Positions 11,601 through 22,700 of a DNA stretch of 64,000 nucleotides are shown in pieces. The stretch is taken from contig JBHGNT010000004.1 in NCBI GenBank assembly GCA_043228905.1, forward strand, positions 25,048,001 through 25,112,000, in the 5' to 3' direction. How positions within the stretch are numbered: position 1 is the first letter of the stretch; each line of letters begins with the position of its first letter. The position numbers and the translations under genes are program-made. This stretch comes from Azolla caroliniana. Taxonomy: Eukaryota; Polypodiophyta. Under the pieces are notes generated by a model. That model worked only from the letters and a program-made list of their open reading frames with translations. It searched no databases and was not told the origin of the DNA.

Positions 11601-13796
11601 TGTTTTTGTGCAACATTATCACATGCATTGTGCATGACTTATCAAGGGCTGCTAGGCCTACCAAATATATTTGACGTTGCGAATGGTTCAAGGCATAGTA
11701 CGTAAAACAAGGCATAGTATGTAAAATTCGTGTTCATCTAGCATAACATTCTTTTTCATACGTTGGAAAACGAATGCGAATCTTATTCAAACATTCTTTT
11801 GTTTTTTGTTTTTGTTTTATTCCTCTTTTTTAAGGTTTTTTTTTGTTTTTTTCCCTTTTTTAGGTTTATTTACCTCATAATAAATAGTTAATCCAAAAGT
11901 ATGGTATTTACCATTCTTCAAGGGTGTTTACCATGCTCGAATGTTGCAATCATTCGCGAATGTGAATGCACATATGGTATGTATGGTTCATACTATGGTT
12001 CAAGCCTCAAGGCATTGTTACCCTTGGCTTATGGGGCTTTTCATTCCTGATGTTTCATGATAATGCAATAGACTGCCTCATGTATGAAACAATCTCATAA
12101 AACATTACATGCTTGTAAATTTGGAGCAACTTCAGGTCAATTTTTATTAGAAAAATGAACTGTAAAAATTATTGATTAATCTAGCTACTAAGTTCACACA
12201 GTCTAGCACACTATACAGAAATTAAAGTACCTTGTTCCTCAGAAGTTGCTGGAGCATTTGCATAGTGACGCACTGAAGTCAGGTTTTCAGCATGCATGGT
12301 GCGTGTTGCACACAATAGCTGGTCAGAATAAAGCATAAACAATCAACCTTACTCCGCACAATAAATGGAATGTAAATGAATTTAACTAACACTCCCACTC
12401 TGTATACAAAAATGGTTTCCTTCTATACAATATCACAAACAAATCTACCAAAACCACATTGGCTGGCCTCAAAAATGATTCCTATAAACCTCATAATTCA
12501 GTATCCTTATCAACAATATCATTTTATGTCAAAAGACTAAAACCTTATTGAGGACGAACACAAGGGACCATAAATTAGCAAAACAAAACTGCCAATAATC
12601 TTGTACCATCAAAAGAGCATGATCAAGAAGCATGGCACTTTAAGACTCCAGTATCAATCATTTACCACCTGTATCTTAGCTCCAACTGCGTCATGAATAA
12701 AAAATAATTCAAGGTCGGATAGTTCGGGATCAACCTGAGCAACATGGGGAATCCATATTCAAGAAACACGCATTCTCAGTGTCTGAATTAAGTGCACACG
12801 TTCTCATCATCTATATTAAGTGCACATGTTTAGAAGTATCTTAATATAGGGGCATTCACGGATAGCGATGATAAATACAACACACGAGAAAACATGCTGA
12901 GATTCTGTCACATCTTTGAGATTCACTACGTAACAGCATGTAGTCTTTTCTAAGAAAGGAAGTATTGGCATGCTATGCACACAGACCTATATACTCAAGA
13001 AATATAAGGTATATATTGTGCATGCATAAAAGGATGAGAAAACACCTGCCAACTTGGCAATGTTACTCAAATTATAAGTAAGGAAACAAGCTAGAGGCAT
13101 AAATCTCGTAAAACTGGTGAACATAATTCAAGACTTCCATCACGATTCTGGGAAGCTAAAAAACAGTTCTTCTGTCTAATATGCTGAAACCAAATTGAGC
13201 AATAAATCTTTGGAGGATATTTTGTCTTTTGATGTATGAAAGTGAGGTCTATAGATAGCTTAAAATATGCTATTAGATAAAACTAAAATCTAACCATGTA
13301 TATTATACACTACTATTCCTCCATACCAGCATTTGCTCTCCCTCCCCTCCAATCTGGATGTCTTTCATAATGAGGGAATCCACTTCCGAGTATGTGGATA
13401 CAATAATAATGCCTAAAATCCGTCCATGCATTGCTAAATGTGCTTCTGACTTCCCCGTGTCTATTCATTCCATAAATTCAGCCTTCCACATACACAAAAG
13501 GTTCCTCTGTGTCGTACAATGTATCGATTAATTAACTTCATCAATGCATACAAAATAAAATGGTCCCTACTGCGGATGAGCCTAGATCACATGACTAACG
13601 ATCTCGGGAACAAACGATAGCAGCGGGTAAAGAAAGCAAAGGAAAATGCGAAAGACGGAAAAAAAGGGTAAAAAAATGAGAGATCAGGGTGCAGAGGTCT
13701 CAGTACCTTGAGCATAGATCCATCTACGAGACGAGAAGCAGAGGCTCCGAGATGATTCCGAGCGAGAACGTTCGATTTGGAGATCGACATGGCCAT
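8648..13796 (-). CDS. MGP1: Mitochondrial ATP synthase 24-kDa subunit (FAd)
   Basis: Seven exons were reconstructed on the minus strand: 13707-13796, 12231-12318, 9633-9777, 9427-9537, 9143-9319, 8967-9089 and 8648-8708, giving 264 residues. Exons 1 and 2 give an arginine/serine-rich, acid-poor N-terminus fitting a mitochondrial presequence. The mature part carries blocks diagnostic of the plant-specific FAd subunit: KITLDPED in exon 3, EKIEKKIGRVLIRGDKEGM in exon 5, and the closing KKLDHRNYL, which parallels the LDIRNFI end of Arabidopsis MGP1. FAd is an accessory subunit of the F1Fo ATP synthase on the matrix side, and loss of MGP1 harms Arabidopsis male gametophytes. All junctions have GT-AG borders in compatible phase. 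The exon 5 donor (GTGTTA after 9143) is weak and was chosen because better-looking donors at 9148 and 9145 give the wrong phase. Intron 2 (9778-12230) carries a MITE-like element. Confidence 0.85.
11694..11997. mobile_element. MITE-like element, CATAG...CTATG ends
   Basis: This is a 304-bp element in FAd intron 2. It starts CATAGTACGTAAAA, with a second partial start about 22 bp further in, and ends CATACTATG. GTTCAAGG (11686-11693) and GTTCAAGC (11998-12005) flank it as an 8-bp target duplication with one mismatch. Internal motifs GTTGGAAAACGAATGCGAAT and TTATTCAAACATTC recur, in opposite orientation, at 42439-42583. An extra T-rich tract lies in the middle. There is no coding capacity. An 8-bp duplication suggests a hAT-like origin, but the superfamily is not proven. 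Confidence 0.65.
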
Positions 13797-15099
13797 GGAT
13801 GGAGAGACACAGAGACAGAGGTTTGGTCTTGCCCGTCCGAGACAGAGATGCTACGCAGCAGCAAAACCCTAAAAAAGTGCAGATCGAAAGCAGCTTCTAA
13901 ATACATATGAATAGATGGAGGGGGTTGCTGTTGGGATTGCAGACCAACACATGAACGGATGGATGGGCATGACGTGGCGTCCATGACCAACAAAAGGTTC
14001 CACATAACACGGCCGCCAACCAAAGAAGAAGACGAAGAAGATCTGGCCTTTTGCAGTGTGCCAATCATATATGTCAATCGGTGTAAACCTGTCCTCGGCC
14101 AAGCCAGTCAATGCTTCGACCATAGATTGATTGTATGCGGACTCTCGCAGACACTTAGAAAGACTATAATGATCCCATTGGCACAATCTAGCCAACCATC
14201 TCTATTTTGCTACAATATAATGCCATTAAGCCTTTCCGTCTCCCACGGATCTCTTGATCTCATAGGCCAATACATCTATCTATCTATCTATCTATCTCTT
14301 ACAAGCAACAAATAATCATTAAGGCTATATACCAACGCATCATTCTTGCTGATTTGGGTAAGGGCTTCAACCTTTGGAACAAAAAACGAGAAGTATACAT
14401 GTCCAATGTAGAGGGTGAAATTTGGTGAATATGACAAATTGGTTGATAGCTTAAGGGAAGAAAAAGGCATAGGATAGTCTTGTACCATCCAACGTTTGAA
14501 GCTTTCCCAAATTGCTATTGTGGAATTGCTAGATCCTTTAAGGAATTATAACACAATTTGTCATAAGTGCCTAGTTTGGAGTAACAATTGTTGTCGGGAA
14601 ACCTTAGGACTTACTACACATCCTAATATATGCTAGAATTAAGATCTACGGTGTTGTGACAATGTCTACTCTATCATTGGTGGGAGAAGTAGGAGGGGTA
14701 TCAATCTAGTCCTAAGCCTACAAATGAATACCAATAAACAAGCAAGGAATTCTAATCTTAATACCTAATCACACACTCAAGAGGTCAAGAATTAACCTAG
14801 CATGCTTAGCACAATAAACAAGGGAAACAAAGAAATGAAACAACCACAAACTCTTTAAGAGACAAAGAATGCTCCATGAAAGCTAGTATATTAGAACCTA
14901 ACGTTTTGATCTTGAAGTGAGATTAAGTTAAGTCAATAATTAAGGTTTTGTTAACGAGAGATAAAATATATTAAGAGAGGCTTAAGCTGTAACTCAAGTT
15001 TGCTAAATGTTAAGAAGAAACTTAAAAGACTTATATAAATGTCTTTTATAGCTTTGATAATGCCCTTGGGCATTTTCACATGGAGCAATAAGTCTCTTG
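13797..15099. other. FAd upstream region and intergenic sequence
   Basis: The first ~100-200 bp should hold the FAd 5' UTR and promoter on the minus strand, including a telo-box. A TATC tetranucleotide run lies at about 14273-14298. Reading frames near 13.9-14.3 kb on both strands lack any recognised domain, and their composition matches non-coding sequence. Nothing else stands out. Confidence 0.45.
13864..13872. promoter_or_regulatory. Telo-box upstream of FAd
   Basis: AAACCCTAA lies 68 bp upstream of the FAd ATG, probably near its 5' leader. In flowering plants this interstitial telomere motif is common near the start of genes for translation and mitochondrial biogenesis. Here the assignment rests on position and sequence only. 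Confidence 0.35.
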
Positions 15100-15118
15100 A
15101 TTCTCTGGCCCTTGTCTT

Positions 15119-16581
15119 CTTCTTCTTTTTTAAAACAAATTATCCTTCCATTAGTTATAAGAAAGGTCATAACGGTTACACCATACAAAGTATTTTTTCT
15201 CAAGCCCGTCTTGTGTAGACAACGGTTGAGGAAACAAATCTATGTACTCCAACATAGAGAAAACAACCCAACAATTACAATGTATTCCCTAAACACATTG
15301 CAAGGTATCCATATCCATAGGCAACAATGAAAGCAACTCTATTCGGAAACAAACCCTCTCAGGTCATAGTTATGAGTCATTCAATACCTCTTCAACCTGT
15401 GCATCTCGGATTTGAAGGCGATCCACTACATTCTTTGGTTTTTCAAGAGAACCACTTTCCACATTCGTGGTTGTAACGTCAATAATTATGATTCCTCTTT
15501 CCCCATCAACCATCTTGCCAGTTTACCACCAAATTTCTATACATACAACAACAAATTAAGTCAAGTTTCCTCCTCTCCTCATGAGCTTATTCTTCAACCC
15601 CCATACCATCATCACTCGTCCTTATCAAAAAACATAAAAACTGCTTCATTAAGTCCTCATCAACCATCTCGACGAATACCACCAAATTCTTGCACATAAA
15701 CAATAAAAAGTGTCTAAATTCCTCATCTCCTCACGAGAATATGCTTTGACCTCCACACCATCATCACTCATCCTTATCCAAAACATAAATTCTACGTCAT
15801 TAAGTCCACATCATCCATCTTGTTGAATACCACCAAAATCATGCACATACAACAATACATGAGTCTTTTTCCTCATCCCCTCATGAGAGTATGCTTCGCC
15901 CCCACACCCTCATCACTCATCCTTATCCAAAAACATACATTTTGCTTCATCAACTCCGCATCAACTTCTCGCGGATTATTGCCAAAACATGTACATACAA
16001 ACCACTAAATGAGTCTAGTCTTCTAAATAGATTATGCTTCAACCCCTACACCACGGGCACTCATCCTTATCAACTACATGCATTTTGCTTCCTCAAGTCC
16101 ACATCAAACTTCTCGCCGATTACCGCCACAATCCTGTACATACAAACAACTTAGTTTTCTGAAGAAACTATGCTTCAACCCCCACACCACCATCACTCAT
16201 TCTTATCAAAACATGAATTGTGCTTCAATAATCCACATCAACCATCTCACTCTTGCTGATTTATCACCAAAATCGTGTACCTAAAATAAATAAATAAAAG
16301 ACACTACTCTCCTCGTCTCTCATTAAATTATGTTACAATCCTCAACACCATCATCGCTCATCCTTATCCAAAATCAGAAAAATGCTTCATTTTTCGCATC
16401 CATCATCTCACCCTTGTCGGTCCATAGAACTTACCTAAACCCATCCGCCTAGTTTATGTTCTTCTACACAACCTGTAAGATAAAGAGAAAAGAAGAAAAT
16501 ATATACCTCACGATTATGTTTGAAATAAGAAAGAACTAGGGGGCGGGAATAGCCAACGTGGTGGAACATAATTCCAACAAT
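15119..16581 (-). mobile_element. Composite retroposon, copy B (tandem repeats + tail)
   Basis: This 1463-bp insertion is flanked by an imperfect 19-bp direct repeat at 15100-15118 and 16582-16600 (one mismatch; motif ATTCTCTGG-Y-CCTTGTCTT). Read on the minus strand, it has a short 5' segment, about six ~150-bp tandem units, a ~360-bp unique 3' part, the tail block TAATGGAAGGATA, and an A-rich end with GAAG interruptions. Long target duplications with an A-rich 3' end indicate target-primed reverse transcription, as used by LINE machinery. No reading frame encodes a reverse transcriptase, so it must be mobilised in trans. Copies A (26920-28158) and C (32213-32437) share its 3' part, and copy A also shares its tandem units. 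Confidence 0.75.
15490..16430 (-). repeat. ~150-bp tandem array inside retroposon copy B
   Basis: About six imperfect units plus a partial one. Each, read on the plus strand, contains CTCATGAG or a variant, then ATGCTTCAACCCC, ACACCATCATCACTCATCCTTATC, a CATCAACCATCTC block and a CATACAACAA block. Unit starts fall near 15569, 15720, 15870, 16020, 16155 and 16310. Short frames across the array repeat the same peptide pieces and are by-products of the repetition. The same unit occurs in opposite orientation at 26.92-27.34 kb. Confidence 0.8.
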
Positions 16582-16600
16582 ATTCTCTGGTCCTTGTCTT

Positions 16601-17294
16601 ATTCCTTTGTTTCTTTCCTTATCCTTCATTTATTACCATTGTCCTAATGTACAGAATTAGTTAACAATTGTGTGAGTGATTACAATAATTAAGTGTGCTA
16701 TTTATAGCATAGTGTAGGGACTTAATAACCTTCGGCAGTAGAATTTGTTTTGAATTTACATTATTTTACATCAAACTGATATAGTTTGTTGTATGGAACA
16801 AAAACAACTTGTTTTCTTTTTTGCCACATAGGACATATTTTATGCTAGTGAAATCACCCATTGGCAACTTACAATGTTTTGGGTAAATGGATAATTATAA
16901 AGCTCGAGTTTGTCAGGGGTTATGCTCCCTATGCTTTAAAAGATAGAGCTTGTGGCACAACATAACCTACCTTTGGTTAGATAACGTTCACATAAACATT
17001 GATTTTAATAACTCTCCCAATATGAGTGATTATAATACTAATTGTTCACATATGTTTCTAGAGAAGTAATGAAACTAGGATTTCACAAAAAATTAGTCGA
17101 ATTGTGTTTACATTTGAAGAAATTTATATCCTGAAGTACCAAGATTTACGACACATCTCTCTACTCATTCAAATTATTGTGCGTAATTGGATAGATTGTA
17201 TATGTTTACATGAACACCAATTCAATAATTTCACATACATGATGTGTGTTTGATCATATACAACTTTTTGATCATGCTCCACTATAGTTACATC
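16601..17294. other. Intergenic AT-rich stretch, nothing recognised
   Basis: This lies between the 3' target-duplication copy of retroposon B and the left end of the large inverted-repeat element. I see no gene, tandem array or RNA structure here. The last seven bases (TTACATC, 17288-17294) are the left target duplication of the element that follows. Confidence 0.45.
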
Positions 17295-18092
17295 CATAGA
17301 TTGACCCATGCGCAATATTCGTGGTATTCGACATCCATAATATTCGCGATATGCGAGAATATAAAACGGCCCCAAGAATATTATAAAACCGTTCGTTTAC
17401 ATATACACACATACATACATGTGTATACACACACATATATCACTCATATATGTATATACACACATACATCAATAATTAATTAACTCACTAATATCATAAT
17501 TAATTAATTCACTTAAAACATTAAATGATTCACTAATACATTAATTAATTAATTCACTTAAACATTAATTGATTCACTAATACATTAATTAATTAATTCA
17601 CTTAAACATTAATTGACTCACTAATACATTAATTAATTTACTAATATTGTATACATATCTTAATTCATTAAAAATTTAATTAATTAATTAAAAAATATTA
17701 GTTAATTAATTAGGGCTTCTACTAAACTTAGCTAAACTTAGAGTTTTAGTGAAAGCCTGAGTTTGGAGCTGAGAACAGGATGTAGGATTGGAATAGAGCA
17801 TGAGAGGGAGTCACAGACGCAGGCTCAAAAGAAAGAAATATTGTCGAAATTAGGATTATGACAGAGATTAGGGTTTTTAGCTGAAACCCTAATTTTCTGG
17901 CCGAGAACAATATGTAGAGGGAAGCGAGGGCAGCACGCACGGGGAGGGAGTAGGGTGAGGCTTCCTCACTTGCTGCTCATTGTTCGTTCACTCGCTCACA
18001 GGAAAAAAACAATTTTTTATTTTTTATTTTTAAAAAGAAAAAAGAAAAAAAAGAAAACGAATACATTTACATGCATTCGTATTCCTGTTCAT

Positions 18093-18929
18093 ATGGATTC
18101 GTGGGGCAGGCAACAACAAGAAGGCGACAACACAACAAGTATGCAACCCGAATTCGGAGAACATACATCGATGCATACAACCATGGAGCAAATGTTCCAA
18201 GCAATGTCTACGATGATGATACAGGTAAATCACACAAACCAAGCACTCATGACGTGGCTCACCTCTCAATCTCAATCCACAGGAACAATAAGTGATAAAG
18301 AAAAAGATTCCCGAATACGTCCAAGATCATTCTCTGGCCTCCCCACAGAGGATGTACTAGCTTGGCTACATCATTTTGACCTCGTCACAGGTTATCACGA
18401 TTGAAATGATGAAAGAAAGGCATTGGAGTTGCAAACAGTATTAGAGCATGATGCCGCCACGTGGTTCATACAACAACCAGAGGAGATCAAGAACGATTGA
18501 CACTATTTGCGGGAGCAACTCATACAACATTTCGCTAACAACGATGTGACGCAATCCACACTACAACAGCTGAATAGTCTCCATCAACAACTCAACTAGC
18601 CGGTGACACAATTCACTGTAAAGCTAAAACAACTACTGCTTCGAGTCGACCCCAACATGAAGGAAACCATGAAGTTGTACTTCCTACTACCACGGTTACG
18701 ACATGATCTATACCGGCGCATTCGGGAACAAGGACCGACATCATTCCATATGGCAATCCAAATCGCTCAACGGATTGAGGCACCCGATTACATATAGTTG
18801 CCGCCATCCACACAACCCATGAGCAACAGTCATCACAAACAACCAAATGATTCCTCGGTTTCACCAATGGACATCGATGTACAGAATGTACAATTCACCA
18901 AGAAAAATAGCTTACTTGATCGTGATTCT
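18093..18929 (+). pseudogene. Ty3/gypsy gag, first part, interrupted by copia
   Basis: The frame begins at an ATG at 18093, inside sequence resembling the enclosing inverted-repeat element, and reads as a retrotransposon gag: an RPRSFSG entry block, a VLAWLHHFD block, and a capsid-like region with LNSLHQQL and a later FTVKLKQLL. In-frame stops fall at 18402, 18498, 18597 and 18795, so it cannot make a full protein. It breaks off at 18929, where the copia element is inserted, and resumes at 24411 in the same frame with the zinc knuckle. No 5' LTR or primer-binding site is visible upstream, so the element is also 5'-truncated or rearranged. Confidence 0.75.
18925..18929. repeat. Copia target-site duplication, left copy
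   Basis: ATTCT directly precedes the 5' LTR and is repeated exactly at 24406-24410 directly after the 3' LTR. Five base pairs is the usual duplication length for LTR-retrotransposon integrase. Confidence 0.85.
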
Positions 18930-19757
18930 TGTTGGGAAACAGGTCCCTCCGGATGGGAAGGAAGAAGAACAGTGCCGATGAACAAACTCGGCCGAGGCCG
19001 ATAGGCCGAAGCCGAAGCCGTATGAGGAGGACCCGGCTACGGAGAGCCGGATGGTGCAGGCCGGGTATGAACCGGATGAGGAGTACCCGGCTACGGAGAG
19101 TCGGATGGTGCAGGCCCGGTATGAACCGGATGGGGAGTACCCGACTACGGAGAGCCGGATGGTGCAGGCCCGGTATGAACCGGATGAGGAGTACCCGGCT
19201 ACGGAGAGCCGGATGGTGCAGGCTCGGTATGAACCGGATGAGGAGTACCCGGCTACGGAGAGCCGGATGGTACAGACCCGGTGAGAACCGGATGAAGAGA
19301 CATATTCGTAAATATGTTTCTGAGAGCCCATCGAGGCTACATTTGTAAATAGCCGAAAAGTCATATTAGTATAAATATGACTTAGGGCAAACTTCTAGGT
19401 ATAGTTGTTGTCATTTTCTGTTTTGCACGAGATCAGTGTGCGTAACTGTACAGAGAGAGAGAGAGAGAGAAAGAGGTCGCTGCCTCTGTTGTAACCGCCG
19501 CATGTGGCGAAGAGCGTGAGTCCGAGGTCGTTGCCTCCGAGAACTCACTGTTTTGTACATTCATACATAGTGACAGTTTGCAGCCTGTGGGCTGCCGTGG
19601 TTTTTCCCCTAGTTTGGGGTTTTCCACGTAAACCTCCTATGTAGTGTGTGTGTATCTTCCTCTCCTTTGTGTCGTGTTCTATTTCCCGTTTTCTGTGTAT
19701 GAAAAGAATCTCGGTTGTGGCCGAGCTTTGTGCATAAGGAGCGTTGAGTTCCCGTCA
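18930..19757 (+). repeat. Copia 5' LTR (828 bp)
   Basis: It starts TGTTGGGAAAC and ends TTCCCGTCA. It contains a 54-bp tandem array (about 19021-19283, five units), a likely U3 TATA box TATAAATA at 19370-19377, and a (GA)n run at about 19451-19470. The 122-bp length excess over the 3' LTR is explained by two extra 54-bp units and a 14-bp expansion just before the array. Confidence 0.92.
19021..19283 (+). repeat. 54-bp tandem array in copia U3
   Basis: Five units (the first shortened) of a GC-rich 54-bp motif with TATGAACCGGATGAGGAG, TACCCGGCTACGGAGAGC and CGGATGGTGCAGGC. The 3' LTR has three units (23776-23930). Since 54 is divisible by three, several frames stay open and encode an 18-residue repeat. 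Its place upstream of the TATA box fits enhancer-like U3 repeats better than a gene. Confidence 0.85.
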
Positions 19758-19759
19758 AG

Positions 19760-19771
19760 TGGTATCAGAGC
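19760..19771 (+). other. Copia primer-binding site
   Basis: TGGTATCAGAGC, two bases after the 5' LTR, is the complement of the 3' end of plant initiator tRNA-Met. It is the standard minus-strand primer site of plant LTR retrotransposons. Confidence 0.92.
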
Positions 19772-19787
19772 GAAATCGACACAGAAA

Positions 19788-22700
19788 ATGGACGAATCAT
19801 TTGGCGGCATGTTCAAGCTCACCGGCTCCAACTATTCAGTATGGAAGTCGAAGATGAGGGACATGCTCGTTGTTAAAGACCTCTGGCTGCCGGTTCAGTT
19901 CGGGGACAAGAGACCGGAGGTGATGCACATGAAGACAACGGCGTACATACGGTGCTTCATCGACATGAGCCTGTACAACAACTTCAATGAAGAGAGAAGG
20001 GCTCATGAGCTTTGGGAGAAGATCAGCATAATGTTTCAAAACAAAAATGCTGTTAATCAGGTTTTGGTATTCCGGAAGCTAGTAAGACTCTGGTACCAAG
20101 ATGGCTCCAGCATGGCGGAGCATATGAATGCCTTCCAGGGGCTAATACACCAGGCAACGTCATTGGAAGTACCTCTTGCCGATGAGGTACTAGCGCTACT
20201 CCTGCTCGGTTCCCTCCCGGATAGCTAGGAGACGTTGGTTGTCACTTTGGGCAACGCCGGGCCGGAAGGAAAACGGTTATCCCTAGCAAGAGTAAAGTCG
20301 AGCTTGCTAGATGAGGAGGCGCGTCGGAAAGACAAAGATACGAGCTCCGACTCCAAAGCGCTTCTTACCGAATCGGAACGCGGAAGACAGAGAAACCGTA
20401 GTCCCCAGAACCGGGAGAAATCGGGGACACGGTCAAAGTCAAGGGGGAGGCCTACTTGCTTCTATTGCGGCAAGCCGGGACACTTCCAAAAGAAATGTCG
20501 GCATTTCCGTAAAGACAAGGAAACCGACGGTACCGATTCGAAGCAAACCCCGGACCGGAACGGTAAAGACCGGAGGGGGCCGGACCGGAAGGGAACGACG
20601 GCAATCGCGGCAAGTGAAGAGGAGTTGATGCTCATTACCGAGGAGAGTGAAATAAACCTTGCCGGCGACGAGATGACCTGGGTGATAGACTTCGGAGCGT
20701 CGTTCCACCTTACCCCGGACCGGAAATGCTTCTCATCCTACTCAGCTGGTGATCACGGCTGTGTCCGGATGGGAAATGAAGGGACATGCCGAATTGTCGG
20801 CATAGGAGACGTGTGGCTGTCAACACCAATCGGATGCAAGTTGCTGCTGAAGGATGTCCGACACGTTCCGGAAGTTCGTCTGAACCTGATATCAACCGGT
20901 CGGCTAGATGATGAAGGCTACACGGGTAGCATCCGGAACGGTGTCATGAAGTTCAGCAAAGGGAGCCTGATTGTGGCTTGGGCCCGAAAGGTAAACACAC
21001 TGTACCTGATGAATGCCCGGTTATGTCCGGAAGAAGTGAACGTGGCATCCGACACTGCCGGTGAGCTGTGGCACAAGAGGCTGTGTCATATGAGCGAGAA
21101 GGGGATGAAGAGGCTTGCAGACGACAACCTCATTCCAGTGAAGAACGTGCACTTGGAAAAGTGCACTAATTGTCTGGCCGGTAAGCAGAACCGGACCTCC
21201 TTTCGATCAAGGCCACCGATGAGACGTAATGCACCATGGATCAGGTGTTATCCGTCTTCAAAGAGCTCCACGCGAGAGTGGAAAGAGAAATCAGCCGGAA
21301 GCTGAAGGCGGTTCGAGCAGATAACGGAGGAGAGTACCGGGGGCAGTTCGAGGAGTACTGCCGCTCGAAGGGAATTCGACTCGAATTTACCGTGCCGAAG
21401 ACGCCGGAACTAAACGGACTGGCCGAGAGGATGAACCGGACCATAATGGAGAGGGTCCGGAGTATGCTAGCGCATGCAAAACTACCCAAGAAGTTTTGGG
21501 CTGAGGCACTGTCGACGGCGATATACGTGATAAATAGATCACCCTCAGTACCCTTGGACGGAGACACGCCACAGAGAGTGTGGACCGGTAAGGAAGTATC
21601 CTACCGGCATCTGAAGGTGTTCGAGTGTCTCGCTTACGTGCATGTAGCTAAGGACTGGAGAGGTAAGTTAGATCCAAAGACCCGACCATGCATATTCCTC
21701 GGTTACGGTGACGATGAGTTCGGCTACCGAGTGTGGGACCCGGTCGACAAGAAGGTATTCCGGAGTCGAGATATTATCTTCATGGAGGGCAAGACGCTCG
21801 CCGACTGGGAGTCAGAGAAGAAGATAATGAACTCCGAGTCGACTAGTAAGGATAGACTCTACGATGAACAGACCCAACCGGCAAGAGACCGGTTAGCACT
21901 CGAGGAACCAGCCGGTTACGGTGAGGATACCGAATCGGCAGAAGAAGAAGTAGAGGAAGCTGAGACCGGAACCGGCCAAGACCCCGAATCGGATTCGGAT
22001 GAAGAGCAAATGGAGGAGCCGGTTACCGAAGCCCGAAGACGTAGATATCCTCTTAGAGAAAGAAGGCCCCCCCGGAGATTTTCGGATGCAGAGCATGTTC
22101 TGCTGACCGATGAGGGGGAGCCGGAAAGCTTCGAAGAAGTGAAGGAAGACACCCACAGCCGAAAATGGTTAAGTGCCATGCAGGACGAGATGGATTCCCT
22201 ACATGAGAACCATACATACGAATTGGTGGAGTTGCCGAAAGGAAAGCGGGCACTCCGAAACAAGTGGGTGTACAAGTTGAAACCGAGAGATGCCGGCAAA
22301 CCCCCGAGATACAAAGCCAGGATCGTGGTGAAGGGGTTCCAGCAGAAGAAGGGCGTGGACTTCGACGAGATATTTGCCCCGGTAGTAAAGATGACCTCCA
22401 TCCGGACAGTGCTGAGTATAGCGGCAAGCATGGACCTCGAGGTAGAGCAGCTGGACGTGAAGACGGCATTCCTTCACGGCGACCTCGAAGAGGAGATCTA
22501 CATGCAGCAACCGAAAGGATTTGTGGAGAAAGGGAAGGAGCACCTGGTATGCCGGTTGAAGAAGAGCCTGTACGGACTTAAGCAGGCTCCCCGACAATGG
22601 TACCGGAAGTTCGACTCCTTCATGACCGATCAAGGGTACCACAAGACGCAGGCCGATCACTACGTGTTTGTGAAGAAGTTCGAAGGAGGGGACTTCCTGA

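Noticed and set aside
15412-16284. Overlapping small ORFs rich in HPYQ/NPHTT pieces
   Set aside because: They arise from the ~150-bp tandem units of retroposon B and are not proteins.
15490-16430. Regularly spaced repeats considered as a CRISPR array
   Set aside because: Units are ~150 bp, diverged throughout and without short conserved repeats or unique spacers. The genome is a plant's.
18912-19364. ORFs on both strands encoding 18-residue repeats in the copia LTR
   Set aside because: The 54-bp period is divisible by three, so several frames stay open. The position in U3 argues against a gene.
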